A DNA stretch of 64,000 nucleotides from Holtermannia corniformis (GCA_001599935.1 BCIJ01000043.1:36001-100000); one strand, 5' to 3'. Positions 21,761 through 34,060 are shown, counted from the stretch's first letter. Notes: generated from the letters alone by a model not told the origin. A program made the numbers and translations.

Positions 21761-23295
21761 TCAGCCCAACGTGGCCGATTCAATCTCGGGTCCTTCTACA
21801 TCTTTCTGACGCATCTTTGCCAAGGCTGCTTCGGCGCGCGCCGCCTGAAAGGTCAGTGTGGCCCTACCGTCGTCACTCACCCTCTGCTCTGCCAACCGCG
21901 CCGTCTTTGCCGCAATCGCCAAATTGAGCGTGAGCGCTTCGATCGTTTCCGTCTTGCGCGCTTCATTCTTGGTCTGGCGATCAGCCACGTTCACCGCGGG
22001 GAACCTCACCATCAAACGCTGTTGTCAGCTATACTCACCACCAGGTCACTCACGAGCAGAAACGAGCAGAGCTGCGGATCGACCGCCTCGTGGAGATCGC
22101 CCAGGACATCGAAGACGTTGCGCGGGTCCTGCAGCTTGGCGGCCGTCTCGGCATCGCGACGTTTCTGACGTTAGCTCGGTCCACCTGCGTCGACCCACCA
22201 GCCAGGCTCTGACAGGACCCATTTCCAGCGGAGGGATCTGGACGCGCCACATGTCGGGCTTGATGATGCTGGGAGATCTGCACTGTATGTAGAGCCCGTC
22301 ATTGTCTATATAGAGCTCGTCGAGGCTATAGGCAAAGATCCGAGGCCAGTCGTTTTCGAGCTGCGCGTGAGCGACGTCAAGGTGGTGGCAACCCACTTGA
22401 ATGTATAATGCGGCGTGTTCGAGCACGTAGAAGCCTTGGCTGTATTCGAGGACCGGGCTGTCGTCAGCATGGTCTGACCAGCTACACTCACTAGCGCAGG
22501 ATGCGGAACCCCATACGGATCGCGACGATGGCCGGGGGTGGATCCGACGCGAGGACGATGAGCCCGGGAATGAAAGCGTCGCCAAGGAGCTCGACAGCCT
22601 TCGCCCTGGGGTCTGCGGCACAGGCGGTAAAGTGAAAGAAGAGCGTCAACATGCAGGCTAGCTCTAGGGCATCGGCCAACGCCTCGAGAATCGCAAAGTC
22701 GCCGCTGAGGTCAGCACGAACAGACCGAGGCAACTCACCGTTGGACATCAGGCATGTCCGTGTTTCGCTGCGCCTTCTCAAACCCCAGTGTCTGCCATGC
22801 GTGGAAGCGGAGATCGGGGTGCGCTGCCAGCGAGGTCAAAGCTTTCCACGCCAGGGTTCGAACATTGGGCGGGGCTCGACCGCGGTAGATTGAGCTGTCG
22901 TCAGCGGATTCGAGTGCAGGCCACTCACTGTGAGACGAGTATGTTCACGGTCAGCTGTGAGTGCTGTAGCGTCTCCTCGACCCCGCCAAGGCATGGCAGT
23001 GCCCACGTCCAGATGTACGCGATGATGTCTGGCCACAAGTTGCCGGTGGTGGACGAGATCATGAAGCGTTCTGCACACTGGATCAGGGGGGAGCACGTCT
23101 CGAGTGTGGGAGGATCGGCCATCTGCAGGTTAGTAAAGGTGGGCTGGGCAAGGAGAGACCCACCGTCGTCTGGATCTGCGTCCAAGCTGTGCGGTACACG
23201 TCTCGCAACGCTGGGCTGGACTGATCGATCCAAGCCTCGACCTCGCTAGAGATGTCCTGGGTTGCTGTGCAGCGGCGGGAGGCAGCCTGTCCCAT
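21761..23295 (-). CDS. Expanded orphan family, paralog 2 (MGQ type, intact)
   Basis: About nine exons give near 400 residues without a stop. It begins MGQAASRR, fitting the N-myristoylation consensus (Gly2, Ser6, basic 7-8), followed by a helix EVEAWIDQSSPALRDVYRTA. Conserved blocks follow: a segment with NLWPDIIAYIWTWALPCLGG VEE, GDFAILEALADALELACMLT, a 'DGLYIQ' block, PPLEMGPVRAWL, DVLGDLHEAVDPQLCSFLL, and the C-terminal helix TIEALTLNLAIAAKTARLAE, then ARAEAALAKMRQ before TGA at 21761. It shares these blocks in the same order with paralogs 4 and 5. An extra Met precedes MGQ (23298). A lipid-anchored helical protein at the inner plasma membrane is inferred; no function is known to me. Confidence 0.72.
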
Positions 23296-25468
23296 CATGT
23301 TGTCGTGGTGTCGTTGGTGGTTGGTGGTGAGACGTGACGGCCATCGTGGCCTGGCACTGACCGACTTGGTTCGTATGTCATCTGAGCTACTATTTACAAT
23401 GTCGTTGCCATCGCCTGCAGGCTTGACCCAAGTAGTCGAGAGAGGATATCATCGTTCATCGTTCATGCTGACGTCGGTGGATCGCCGGGTGTGTGTTCGA
23501 CTTCCATCTTGTATCACCTTGTACCGGGCAACACTACAGGCATCGGCACTGATAACCCACGCATCGACAGCTCGGCAGCAGTGACGCAGCCAGCATGCTT
23601 TTCCAGCTCAAGACGTCGTGTTCAGCCTTCGAGGCGCGCAGGCCAGGTAGGTGTTGGAGGCAGTGGAACGAGTGGGCTACCTCTGCGTCCCATCAGCACT
23701 TATACCGGCGCCGCGGCTCGCAAGCCGACGACCCGCTCAAGTGTACACTGGAAGTCCCGCCATCGATACTATCACAGCATAGGAAGTGGAGCGAGAACGG
23801 GTTGCCGAGGAATGCATCGGTGGGTTCATCGCGACTGCGCGGTCTGTGCTGCTCACCACGGCAAAGCGAGATCACACCAGGCAGTAGAGCTGCCACACAT
23901 CGCAAGCTACAAGCACCAGACGTCGAGGTGAGTCGCGAAGCGAGGTCAACTGTGAGGCGTTGAGCGACGTTTGAGCTTGCAACGGTCTGTCGGAAACGAT
24001 TGGCCGTGATCCTATGCTTTGCTCGATGTGCAACTCGTTACACAGTGTCCCCAGCTGGCTCTGAGCTTGATACGGCGACCGGAACAGACATTCCTGATAA
24101 CACGTCGTCATCACCGGTGCTGGCTTACCGTCTTTCCAAAGCTGAGGTTACCTCGTGCCGACTGCTGCAGACGATCGACCGATTGTGGCTCTCGAGACCC
24201 TTGCTCGGTCAAGAACCATCCCGTTGGGCTTGCTGACAGTGTATGATTCAACGTCGGACTCGACGAAGAGTCACCCACCGGCTGGATATCACACTGTGAT
24301 ATGCGTTGGCTCGATCTCTTGGATTCGGCGTAGGATTGCCCGCACGGTCAAGGGATGGCCGTGTGGTGGAAAGGCGGTCATGACCGTGTAATCACCAACG
24401 ACCCTCTCGCATCTGGCTAAATTCTCTGCATGGACGTCACAGACGCCGCGGTGCTTACGCTTGGAGTTCCATTCGCACGGCAGAGCTCGTTTCAGACGCC
24501 CCGAAAAAGTTGGGATTCGTATGCCTGCCGGCAGGCTCGCGGTCAGGTTGTCGACTTTTTGTCCCAAGTCCGAGAGAACCGATCCCACGTACGGACCGCG
24601 TCGATGGGGCAGTGGGGCCATTAACCCTCTTGCCGCAAGCTGCTTATCATCTAGGATTTGGTACTACGCCGTCGATACGACTACATCGAAGCTAATGGGT
24701 GGAGGAGCGAGATCCGGTTGCGTCGAGCACGACACAGCATGGCCCCACGTACCGTGATTGAACTGTCTGGGCTGCACACGGCAGCAGCTGCCACGATGGC
24801 GTATGGCACACTACGCTCGTGAGCTCTGATGTCTGCCCTATCGGCCACAGCTAACATGTCATAGCCGTCTCACTGTGCATCATCAACGATGGGCGATCGC
24901 ACGAGCGGCCAATGGGGTGTGACACCGCCGTGTTCCCGCCCGCACTGAGAGCTACAAACGACGGAGGACGTGATGGTGAGTGCAGAGTGACATCTTGACG
25001 GGTTGGTACGAGTACATCCGAGGGTCCAGGAGCGTCATGCGAACGATATGATGCGAGAAATTGACATGGCCGACGCAAAGTCGCTCCCCATCATTCATTT
25101 CTCGACCCTGTGCTGGACGAGCCGGCCGGAGCGTGAGCAATGCGGCGAGGAGCTGACCAGTCTCTTGTCTACCGTCTGCATCATGTCTAACCAATATCTC
25201 GGCTGATATCCGACCTTGAAGTCGCCCTTATAAAGAGCAAGCACGTAGCTGACACAGTCAGGACGTCACTCACGTCTTCTTCACATCACGCCACCCGCCT
25301 TCTCGCCCGATGATGCTGCGCTGACGAGACACTGTACAACTCACATATCACAACTGTATGTACATCTTGGATCACACGCAAGTACCCGTCAATCAAAGAT
25401 TCTTGTCACACGTTGGTCCTGGCGGCGGGCGGCGACTCGCGGCGGCGCTTGCCCTTCGTTCCCGGCTA
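23296..25468. other. 2.2-kb spacer without a supportable gene, with a relic
   Basis: Only short frames are present. The stretch 24483-24560 is similar to 37328-37400, the DNA upstream of the second glutamine-synthetase-like gene (a shared 17-mer gagctcgtttcagacgc and flanking matches), so it may be a relic of a duplicated block. A small palindrome (atatcaca c tgtgatat) lies near 24286-24302. A minus-strand frame at 24289-24621 encodes 110 residues of unknown nature. Confidence 0.4.
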
Positions 25469-27132
25469 TCATTGCATGAGCAACATGCGCGCGCTCAGAA
25501 TCCAACGCACCTCGGGCGGGGCAACCGCCTTCCTCATCGCGGCGAGTTCCTCGTCCTTCCTCGCAATTTCGGCGTCTTTGGCGGCAATGTCCGCCTTCAG
25601 CCGTGCGATCTCGTCGTCTTTGACGTGTGCCTGTCGACGTCAGCTCACTAGAGCCTCGATGCGCACTCACCCTGTCTTCAGACGCATGCAGTGCTTTTGC
25701 CGTCAGTGCCAAGTTGAACACGTATTCCTCCTCTCTTTGCTCCTGATACTGCTTTGCCTTGCACTGCCGTCAGCGACGTTGAGTCGATGGTCACATACGA
25801 AGACCGACTGCTAGCGTCAGCTCGGAACCATCAGGTCATGGACGCACGTCAAACACATTCCATGAATCGTATGGCATCTCGTAGACCGCCAGAGCTTCAG
25901 AGATCGGATCCGTGCTTGGCAACTTGTAGGCTGCCTGCGTGTCAGCGAGGTAGTCGCACGATCACTCACCATTTGCTCTCGAACAGCGTCTCTTTTCTCC
26001 ATCGGCACTTCGATGATCAACTGGTACACGTGCGGTTCGTTGCCTTCGGCCGTGGTCTCTCGCTTGGTAGCATAGCCTGAGAGGCGGGCGCCGTCTGGCG
26101 ATACCCTGGGAAGCACCAGTTTATCCTGGCAGTCGACTTGCCAGTACTCGTCGATCATCTCGGTGTCAGCTTGTAGCAGGACATCGACTCGCTCACTGTA
26201 TAGTAGGTAATCTCGGTGGGTGACAGGGCACACCAGCCGTCTTGGATCTCGAGCACGATGCTGTCGTTAGCCCAGCCGCAGGAGAGGACTCACCCTTCGT
26301 TCAGTGCACCCCACGCCGCACGGATAACGTCCAGCGTCAACTCCTCGCACGTCACCAGCTCGACGAGCTGTTTGGCCGCACAGTCCCGACCGAACACGCT
26401 TTTGGCGACTGTCATCGCCTCGTCGGTGTCGAACTCTTGAATGATGGCTCTAACGTGCAGCAACTCTTCAATCCATTGCCAGGGCTCGTCGATTTGGAAC
26501 CGCAGGTAGAATTCCGGCGTCCTGGGGTCAGCGTTGCCAATGTGATCACGTACATTTCCAAGAATCGCAAAAGCCAAGGGCGTAGGTCTGGGTTGTGGAG
26601 ATCTTCGAGGTGTTCCGAGATCGACCACGAGACCTGTCGGCAAGCTGTCCATGTCGAGTTTGGACAGTGCAAGATGGCATCCGCCAACCAGATAAGGTCG
26701 CATAGATCAGCCGACCTGGCATTAGCTTGAATGCGGCAGGGTCACTCACTTGTCAGGTGCTTTAAACACTGCAATCGCAAGATCCTCGCTTGCAGCTATC
26801 TCGTCCACATCGTCATCGCTGGCCAGCAAGTAGAAGCTCGACAGGACGTTCTGGATGATGTGATCGTGGAGATCCTGGTCGATCGTGACCCGTCTGAGAT
26901 ATGCCGCACGAGCCTGGTTGTCAGCATCCCAATGAGGATGCACGACTCACCACGCGGCTGTAGTACTGCACAAACTCTTTGAAGTCCTCGAGAGTGTCGG
27001 TCTGCTAGTGAGTGTTCCACCTGGTCGTGAACCCACCAGAAAGTCAAGACGATCGGCCACCTCTTGCGTGGCGTCGGACACGGCCGTACGCCGGACACCT
27101 GGCTGCCAAGCGAACGGTCGGATGACAAACAT
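25469..27132 (-). CDS. Expanded orphan family, paralog 3 (divergent, coiled-coil tail)
   Basis: Not recognised. Spliced exons give about 430 residues: proposed start at 27132 (MFVIRPFAWQPGVRR, uncertain), then DTLEDFKEFVQYYSRV, HDHIIQNVLSSFYLLASDD, CRQVSWSISEHLEDLHNPD, LRPWLLRFLEM, EPWQWIEELLHVRAIIQEF. An extended-strand block (EPHVYQLIIEVPMEKRDAV) precedes EEEYVFNLALTAKALHASED and the coil VKDDEIARLKADIAAKDAEI. The tail parallels paralogs 1 and 6 almost word for word (LALTAKALHA). The mid-region helices look like a solenoid. Introns are 31-40 nt with CTGAC/CTAAC branch sites. No MGQ start is visible at the proposed beginning, so a further 5' exon is possible. Confidence 0.6.
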
Positions 27133-28313
27133 GCTGCTTGGGATGTCTAAGAGCAGCGTCGCCGGGTGTGAGAAGATCAGGGTTCAGTCGAAGGAGGGTC
27201 CGCGGTCGGTTGATCGGAAGGTCAGCGAGCGTCGGGATGCCCACCCACAAGGCTCATTGCAATGTCGTGTACAGGCTGTCGCTACTTTGCAGCACCGTTC
27301 GAGTCGTCGTTACGGACTGACAGTCGTTTTTTGCGAGGACTGCCGAAGAGGTCGGGATAGGGGTTGTTCCTTGAACATCTATGCACACAGTACACTGCGA
27401 ACATGAGTGAACCACCGCGATACTGACCAGCAAGGCGTCAGTAGCAACATCAGTAACGGTCAAGAAGGCTTTGGTGGTATAGGGCTGACGCTCCGATACC
27501 CGGGTTTTGCCCCTTGATGGGCCGTCAGTCGACGTCCTTGTTCTGATAAACAGTTCTATCCGTCAGAGGACAAGTGCAAAGGGTCTGAATGGGATTAGTC
27601 GGACACCAGGTGCGTGGTTACGCAGGGGAGGCTCTTCGATTGAGACCTGCTGACGTTGTGGATCATCAGGACACTCGAAAGACTCACACCTCACTCGGCG
27701 AGGCGATGTCGCTCGTTGCTCGACTACGGTCTGCAAGCTGAAAATCTTGTCAGAGATCTGGCCTAGCCGGGTGTACCATCCTGTAGAGCGAGCTGCTGGC
27801 TCTTTCTCGGTTCGTCTCGCAGTCGGCCTCATTATCCGGCGGTCGCTCACAGGCTGATTCTTGACAGGACAAGACTTGATCACTCCACCTACGTCGGACA
27901 TACTATTCAGACCTCTCGTGTTTAGCTGCGAGCTGATCGAGCCCGACACGCTGCGCTGTCACCATGCGGCGGTTACAATCAACCTCGCTCGTCAAAGGCA
28001 TTCCGGGCAAGTGTCTAGATGGACAAGCTGCAGCAGGATCTCTGTGAGTAGCGCGTTTGGCGGTGACGTGCTACGGTTGGCTCCCGAGTCGTTTGCGTCA
28101 GTCAGTTCTGGGCTGGGGAGTCTATGCAATGCCCAGCTGCGGGTCAGACCGGTTTGCACTTTGCGTGGTCGCCAAGCTTGCTCTCTATCTTGCGGTCGCC
28201 TTCGAATGGCTTAGTAAGGTCGATCCAGTCACAACGTAGCTCGTGGACAAGAGATGTCCTCAGGGATCGACCAGGTTGACCGCCCTCGCAAACTCGTATG
28301 CATCTGCACCGCG
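27133..28313. other. 1.2-kb spacer, no confident gene
   Basis: Contains scattered exon-like fragments on the plus strand (27.9-28.24 kb, one ending ALYLAVAFEWLSKVDPVTT) that I cannot join into a recognisable protein. Confidence 0.4.
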
Positions 28314-29495
28314 TTAAATCTGCTTCATCATCTCCCTGCGTTCGTCCCGAGTCATCCTCTTGCCTCGTTTGACCTCTTCTTGGCGATTGAGCAGGAAAGG
28401 CTCGAGTGCTGGTCCTAAGACGCGCTTAACTACGTCGTCCTCACACAGGGCGACCAGGGCTTCGTCTAGATCTCTGGGGAGCATACCGAGAACCTTGCCT
28501 GGCCACTGCTCCTTGGGCAGCCGTTCTCTGGCGCAATGTATGGGCTCGGTGATTTGTCCTCCCGCTTGCATGGCCCCAAGAACCGCTACGACCTGCAGAT
28601 ATGGGTTGACGAGGTGATCTGGCGATCGGAGCTCCAACCTGCTGCCAATGCGCCGGATCGGGGCCCACTTCCACTCGGACCAGGCGACGACGCCGTCCCC
28701 GAAGGCAGAGAACCTCTCGTATGAGTCGTAGCCCCCGTTCAGCACGGCCGTGAGCGCGGGCAGGTGGTGGAGTAGCCCGCCTAGCTCACGCTCGCCTCCG
28801 TCAATGTGCATGTGTAGCGAGTTGGATGGGCCTTCGAACGGGTGCGGGTGCATCGTGGCGAGATAACCGTACTGCGCGGCGGCCGCTTTGACGATCTGCA
28901 TTGCCGCGACAAGTTTGTCGACTGCTTCGAGTGGTGGTACTGGAGCGAACGAGATTTCGTACTGAGTGAGGGCATCCTCTTGGTGTGCGCGCCAAACCGA
29001 GATGCCTGTACCCTCGATGGCGTCGACCGCATCGGCAACGACTTTCCACGAGGGATCGAGTGTAGCACTTGCATTATGGCCAGCACTCCCTGCCGGCAAG
29101 CCGTCTTTGGCGATGATAAACTCGAGCTCAAAGCCGATCTTCACGTCCGTCTGAATCTGCTGGAGCATCCATCTGGGATCACGCGTGTAGGCAAAGTCGG
29201 CTTCCTTGATGTGGCAGAGTACCATTGCGTCCCCGTCGACCTCGCGGATCGTCTCCCACTGGGGATACGCATAGTCGTTGACGGGGCGCACGATCCCAGG
29301 AAGGCGGCCGCCGAGAGCGGTCGAGTTGTACAGTACTGCCGGGCTCACCGACATACCCGAGCCGTCGCGTGCCATTGCCAACGCCTTCTTGCGGGTGACG
29401 ACAAACATTTTGTGCACATTGCCAATGGTAATATGCACCAGGCGGACGTGGCGGATCGAATGGGTGGCCAGGAATTCTTCAAGGTGGTGCGACAT
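28314..29495 (-). CDS. Glutamine-synthetase-fold ligase, copy 1
   Basis: A single exon of 393 residues. The ATG at 29495 (MSHHLEEFLATHSIRHVRL) is chosen because it aligns with the start of copy 2 at 37736; the open frame extends 54 codons further up without conserved sequence. GS landmarks: N-terminal beta-grasp with NVHKMFVV, DPRWMLQQ, the metal-binding pair in GFELEFII, TMHPHPFEGPSNSLHMHIDG (His box), and RRIGSRLELRSPDHLVNPYL, the glutamate/ATP-site arginine region ending in the classic NPYL. The protein is shorter than true glutamine synthetases I or III and resembles GlnA-like gamma-glutamyl amine ligases and the FluG C-terminal domain. It probably joins glutamate, or a similar acid, to an amine using ATP; the substrate is unknown. 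About 60% or more of residues match copy 2 by eye. Confidence 0.82.
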   Translation of the reverse strand: MSHHLEEFLATHSIRHVRLVHITIGNVHKMFVVTRKKALAMARDGSGMSVSPAVLYNSTALGGRLPGIVRPVNDYAYPQWETIREVDGDAMVLCHIKEADFAYTRDPRWMLQQIQTDVKIGFELEFIIAKDGLPAGSAGHNASATLDPSWKVVADAVDAIEGTGISVWRAHQEDALTQYEISFAPVPPLEAVDKLVAAMQIVKAAAAQYGYLATMHPHPFEGPSNSLHMHIDGGERELGGLLHHLPALTAVLNGGYDSYERFSAFGDGVVAWSEWKWAPIRRIGSRLELRSPDHLVNPYLQVVAVLGAMQAGGQITEPIHCARERLPKEQWPGKVLGMLPRDLDEALVALCEDDVVKRVLGPALEPFLLNRQEEVKRGKRMTRDERREMMKQI

Positions 29496-30052
29496 TGTCG
29501 AGATGAGATGCAGTGGGGCGTTTATGAGTCGTATAGCGGGACGGCGACGAGATGGAGATGAAGTAAGCCGAGGCTCCTTTGCGGGACGCGCGTCATCGCC
29601 TGGCGGTCGGAGATTGCGATCGACTAAAGAAGGGAATTTGGCTGTGGGCTTGCTCACCTTGCTGAAAGCAGCCAGTCATAGCAGATTCGGACACCACGCA
29701 CTCGTGATCGATCGATGCGACTGGCTCCTCTTGCGGTAGAAGACTGGTGCTGCCATGGAACCTTTGTCGACACGGCGCGGCGCCTGCCATGCCCGATGAG
29801 TACTGCCAGCCAGCTGTCGCGCCCGCGTTAGGTCCTCGACGACCGTTGGCGATCTAGGTTTCTCGATGTCGTGCAGATGCGTCGCTGGCGTATCTTGTTC
29901 AAAGCTTGACTGGGAGATTCTACTTGGTTGAACATGCAGACATGGCCGCCATTTCCTTCAACGGTCTGGCAACGGCATATGCATCTCATCTCCAGGCTAC
30001 CTACACTATCTAAGACGAGCTGTGGCGCAGAGCAGACTCTCGACGCGTGCAA
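29496..30052. other. Promoter side of GS-like copy 1
   Basis: No gene is supported. The open frame continues 54 codons upstream of the chosen GS start but without GS-like sequence. Confidence 0.45.
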
Positions 30053-31762
30053 TCAAGACTGACCTTTTGGGCCTTCAGCGCGTGCCCTTTGACTCGCTCG
30101 TTGGCAAATCCTGCAGTCGTCGCATGGGCTGTCGCCGAGCGCCTGATCTTTGCACTGTGCCGTAGCTCGACCCTCTTGCGCATCACCGTGATTCTTGCCG
30201 TGCGGGTCGCCCTCGGATGCTGACTCGACCAACCGCGCCCACGCAGCTTCGGCCTGTACCGCCTGTTCGTCAGCAATGCGGTAGATGCAAGCTGCTCACC
30301 CGTTCTTCTGCCGCTCGCGCCGTCTTGGCCGCAATAGCGAGGTTGAGCGTCAGCGCCTCTATCGTGTCCATCTTGCGAGCCTCCGTTTTCGCCTCCTCCG
30401 TCAGCAGCTGCTCGACTCGATCGCTCTCACCATCAGACGCTGGGATGTCAGCTACATCCCATCATCTGACGACAAACAGTCAGGTAAGAGATTAATCGCG
30501 CATCGACTTGGACGCTCTGCCTGCACATGATCGAGACGACGTTCTGAGGATCCTGTAGCTCCATCGCCGTTGCGATATCGCGACGTTTCTTCGATCAGCA
30601 TGCTTTGGCGCTTGCCGACGTACCAGCCACGCCCTGACTTTGGCGGTATCCACCTCGGACAGGTGGATAGTCTGCGTCATGGTCCATAGGAGCGGCTTAC
30701 GCAAATGCAGCTCCTGTTGCTGCAGGTATATCTCGTGCAGAAAGTATTGTTTGCCGCATGGCCAGTTGTGCTCGATCTGATGACTATGAGCAAAGCGCCG
30801 GACTGTCTGACCTACCGTGATAAACCACGCGGTCTGCGCGAGCGCGAAGAATCCATCCCCGTGCTCGAAGGTTGGACTGCTGGTCAGTGGGCCCTTGACA
30901 CTTGCAGCTACGCACAGGTTGCCCACTATTTGGATGCCGAGGCGGACAGCAACAATCAGCGGTGGAGACTGCTCGGCCAGCGCCACTAGACCAGGCAGCG
31001 ATTGGCTGCCGAGCAGCTCTTCAGCTTTGCGGCACCGATCTGGCACGAGAACACGTCCGACCAAGCGAAAGAATACACTCAACAGGCGGGAGAGATCCAC
31101 TATATCTGTCATAGAGGTGACCGCCGCAAAGTCCCCTCTAGAAATCAGTCGACTTTTCCTTGGCAGCTGCTCACCTCTGTGGCTCGACGTTGCCCTGTCT
31201 GCGCCACACCGCCCAGGCCTTGTCCCGCAGACTTGCCGATGGAGCAGACGAAGTGATAGTTGCCCAGGCAAGCCTTTGTATGTCCTGCGGCACGGGTCCA
31301 GCGTAGGCGCTGTAGGCGTCAGAAGCGTAGTGATGGTGACAAGACTCACTATGCCCCGAGCACACTCTTCAGCAGGTCCCTATCCTTCAAAGCGCGCGCG
31401 ATACCACCCATGCGTGGCAGGATCCACGAGTACATCTCGGCTATCAGTGCAGGCCACAGGTGTTGCATCGTCACCGAGTCCCATGCTTCTCGCTTTATGT
31501 CAGCCTGCTCTGTGTGAATCGACTTACAAAGGGCGCAGCTTGCTGTATCAACGCGCGCCAGTCGGCACTTGCCGGTACTGGCTCTGCCATCTGCAATGTC
31601 AATCTAGGCTATGCCCGCACAGCTCACCATTGATTTCAGCCCTGTCCAAGCAGCTCGCAGCGTCGTCTGGCTGCCGTGAGTCTTTGTGATCCATGCAAGG
31701 ATGCGATGCTCGAGGTTGTCGGCTGGCGGGTGTGGGTGAATGACCGATTGACGCTGGCCCAT
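30053..31762 (-). CDS. Expanded orphan family, paralog 4 (MGQ type)
   Basis: Starts MGQRQSVI at 31762, again a myristoylation-type N terminus (Gly2, Ser6), with a TATA box 35-40 bp upstream. Then LEHRILAWITKTHGSQTTLR, a short MAEPVPASADW exon, PALIAEMYSWILPRMGGIA, a DIQRLAWATITSS block, GDFAAVTSMTDIVDLSRLLS, FFALAQTAWFIT, VDTAKVRAWL, ELQDPQNVVSIM and TIEALTLNLAIAAKTARAAE, all matching paralogs 2 and 5. The last exon is longer, with a Cys-rich stretch CKDQALGDSPCDDCRICQR before TGA at 30053. About 450 residues; no internal stop in the spliced reading. Inferred membrane-attached helical protein of unknown role. Confidence 0.7.
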
Positions 31763-31796
31763 TGTGTGCTGCGGGTACTGCCTGAGACGGATGCTC

Positions 31797-31805
31797 TTAT
31801 ATATG
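31797..31805 (-). promoter_or_regulatory. TATA box of paralog 4
   Basis: The minus strand reads atatataag 35-43 bp upstream of the ATG at 31762. It supports the MGQ start as the true N terminus. Confidence 0.5.
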
Positions 31806-32497
31806 TGGTCTGCGCGGGTCAGCCGGCTTGATAGGGCAAAGCATGGCTTGCTCGCCGATCCCGGTGCTAGTGCGAGCTAGAACGCCGTGATCCATGGAAA
31901 AGCCCGGACAGCTCGTTTTTGGCAACGCGATTGGTCCTGACGGGCGTGGGGTCGAGACGGTACATGTGCAGCACGCGCTGACCGACGTGCTACCACTCGA
32001 TTGGCATGTGCTTGTGATGATAAGTGGCCGTTACGCTTTCGAGCAGTTGTTGCATACGCATTCGATGTCTGGAAGCATTTCAACGGCGTGGGTGTAGCTT
32101 GGTCTGGACTGTGTAGGCTTGTTCGCCGCAAGGACGGCAGTCGGGCAGCGGCGGGTGCCCAGCAAGTGCGCTGCTCGCTGAGGACACGCGTCTCATTGAC
32201 GCATGTTTCCGAGACATTGTCCGCATCATTGTTACGCAGAATTCCCAAGTCGGAATGAGTCGTGGTCATCCTTGGTGTAGTCTCATTGCGGGTTCGTGTG
32301 AGAACTGTCGACATTTTCCATTCAATCCGACATCTTCGCTGTGGGAGCTGCGTAGGCCAGACGCCGAGACCTGTTTGTCAGTACCACGGACGCATCCCGT
32401 CAGGTGAGACAGCATATGTCACAATACCTCGGCTGCATCTTATAGACATTACGAACCCTATGCACACGCGCGCTCCGTCTCCACTCTTTTTGCCTCA
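31806..32497. other. Spacer between paralogs 4 and 5, no gene seen
   Basis: About 690 bp with no spliced frame that I can support. Confidence 0.45.
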
Positions 32498-34060
32498 TCA
32501 AACAGCCGGGCAGTCTTGCGCCGTTGCGTCCTGCGCTTTGCTACTCGACGAGGTCGATTTGCGCGCAACCTCGACGGCGAGTGCGGCTTCGGCGCGCGCC
32601 GTCTGCACCGTCAGCTCGCTCCACCACTCGAGGCACTTACCCTCTCGTCGGCCAGGCGAGCTACTTTGCCAGCGATTGCGATATTGAGCATCAGGGCCTC
32701 GACCGTGTCGTGCGTGCGTGCGTCGTTTTTGGCCTGAGCGTCAGTCGTGGCCAGCCGACTTGGGCTCACCATGAGTCGCTGCGCGTCAGCTCCGCTCTCG
32801 CCGGACCGCACTCACCAGCAGGAACGAGCTCAGCTGCGGGTCGACGGTCGCCCTCAGCTTGTCCAGAACCGACAGAACGCCGCGAGGATGTTGAAGCTCG
32901 GTAGCGATTTCGATATCGCGGCATTTCTGTCCTCAGCGGGTCCTGACAGATCACCACTTACCAGCCAGGCTCGGACGGCCGTGATCTGCCCTGGCGGGAT
33001 CTGGACGCGCCGCACTTCCTGCGTTTGGCTATCGACGTTTGGCACACGCCTAGCCTGCAAAAACAGCCCATCGTCCTGGATAAAGAGCTCGTCGAGGTCG
33101 TAGAACCAGATGCGGGGCCATTCGTCGTCGTTGAGCTACGGTCAGCGATGCTCTGGCTTAAGCGACCAACCATGATGAAGCACGCTTTTTTCTCGAGCAC
33201 AAAGAAGCCGTCGCTGTAAAGCATGATGGGACTGCTGTCAGCTCACTCGAGCCAGACGGACGTACTAGTCGCAAAGGATGCTAATCCCTGTGCGGATTGC
33301 ATCGATCAAGGGGAGCGGCTCGGCGGCGAGCTGCACGATATCTGCGGCAGGAACACCGACGAGGTCTTGCGCCCGACGCGCGCGATCGGGAGGTGCGGCT
33401 TGCCAGACAAAGCGAAAGAACAGGATCAACAGTGCGGCGAGCTCGTACGGGTCGGACACGGCGGTGAGCACGGCAAAGTCGCCACTGGAGTCAGCCTGGT
33501 CAGACGAGGCTACTCACCTGCTGACGTCGGGCAGGGCTCTGGGTGGTGTGAACAGGGAGCCAATGGCTGGCCAGGCGGAACGGCGAAGCTCGTCGGACGA
33601 CATTGGTGAGATCAACACCTTCCATGCGAGTGTGCGAATTGGAGCTGGTGCCAGGCCGTAGTACACCAGGCTGCGGTTAGTACTGCTCGGCGAGACAGAC
33701 GCACCAAGAGCGCAGGATTGCCTGTGTCAGCTCGCCGTCCTGTGCTGTGCCCTCGACCCCGCCCAAGCACGGCATCGCCCAGTCCCAGATGTGCATCACC
33801 AAATCGGCCCACAGGTTACCGTCGAACATGGACCGCATGAAGACTTCGGCGAGCTTGACGAGTGACAGGCAGTCGAGGGGGGTGGGTGGGCCGGCCATCT
33901 GCTGTCAGCGTCGTCTATTGATAGGACTCACCTTTGATGCGATCGCTGTCCATGCTGCCGCTAGCTCTGCTGCGTCACCGTACTCGTTCTGCCTGATCCA
34001 CGCCTGCACCCGAGCAGGGATGTCGGTGATGGGCTGGCGGCGGGATAGCTTCTGACCCAT
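32498..34060 (-). CDS. Expanded orphan family, paralog 5 (MGQ type, intact)
   Basis: The cleanest copy. From MGQKLSRRQPITDIPARVQAW at 34060 the exons join, through introns of about 32-36 nt, to: a block MRSMFDGNLWADLVMHIWDW then AMPCLGGVEG, LVYYGLAPAPIRTLAWKVL, LRRSAWPAIGSLFTPPRALP, GDFAVLTAVSDPYELAALLI, LYSDGFFVLEKKACFIM, DDEWPRIWFYDLDELFIQDD, IPPGQITAVRAWL, LDKLRATVDPQLSSFLL, TVEALMLNIAIAGKVARLAD and ARAEAALAVEVARK, ending at TGA 32498-32500. About 410 residues. No membrane helix is certain. Gly2, Ser6 and Arg7-Arg8 fit N-myristoylation plus a basic patch, a usual plasma-membrane anchor. The C-terminal helices look like a coiled coil for self-association. Confidence 0.75.
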
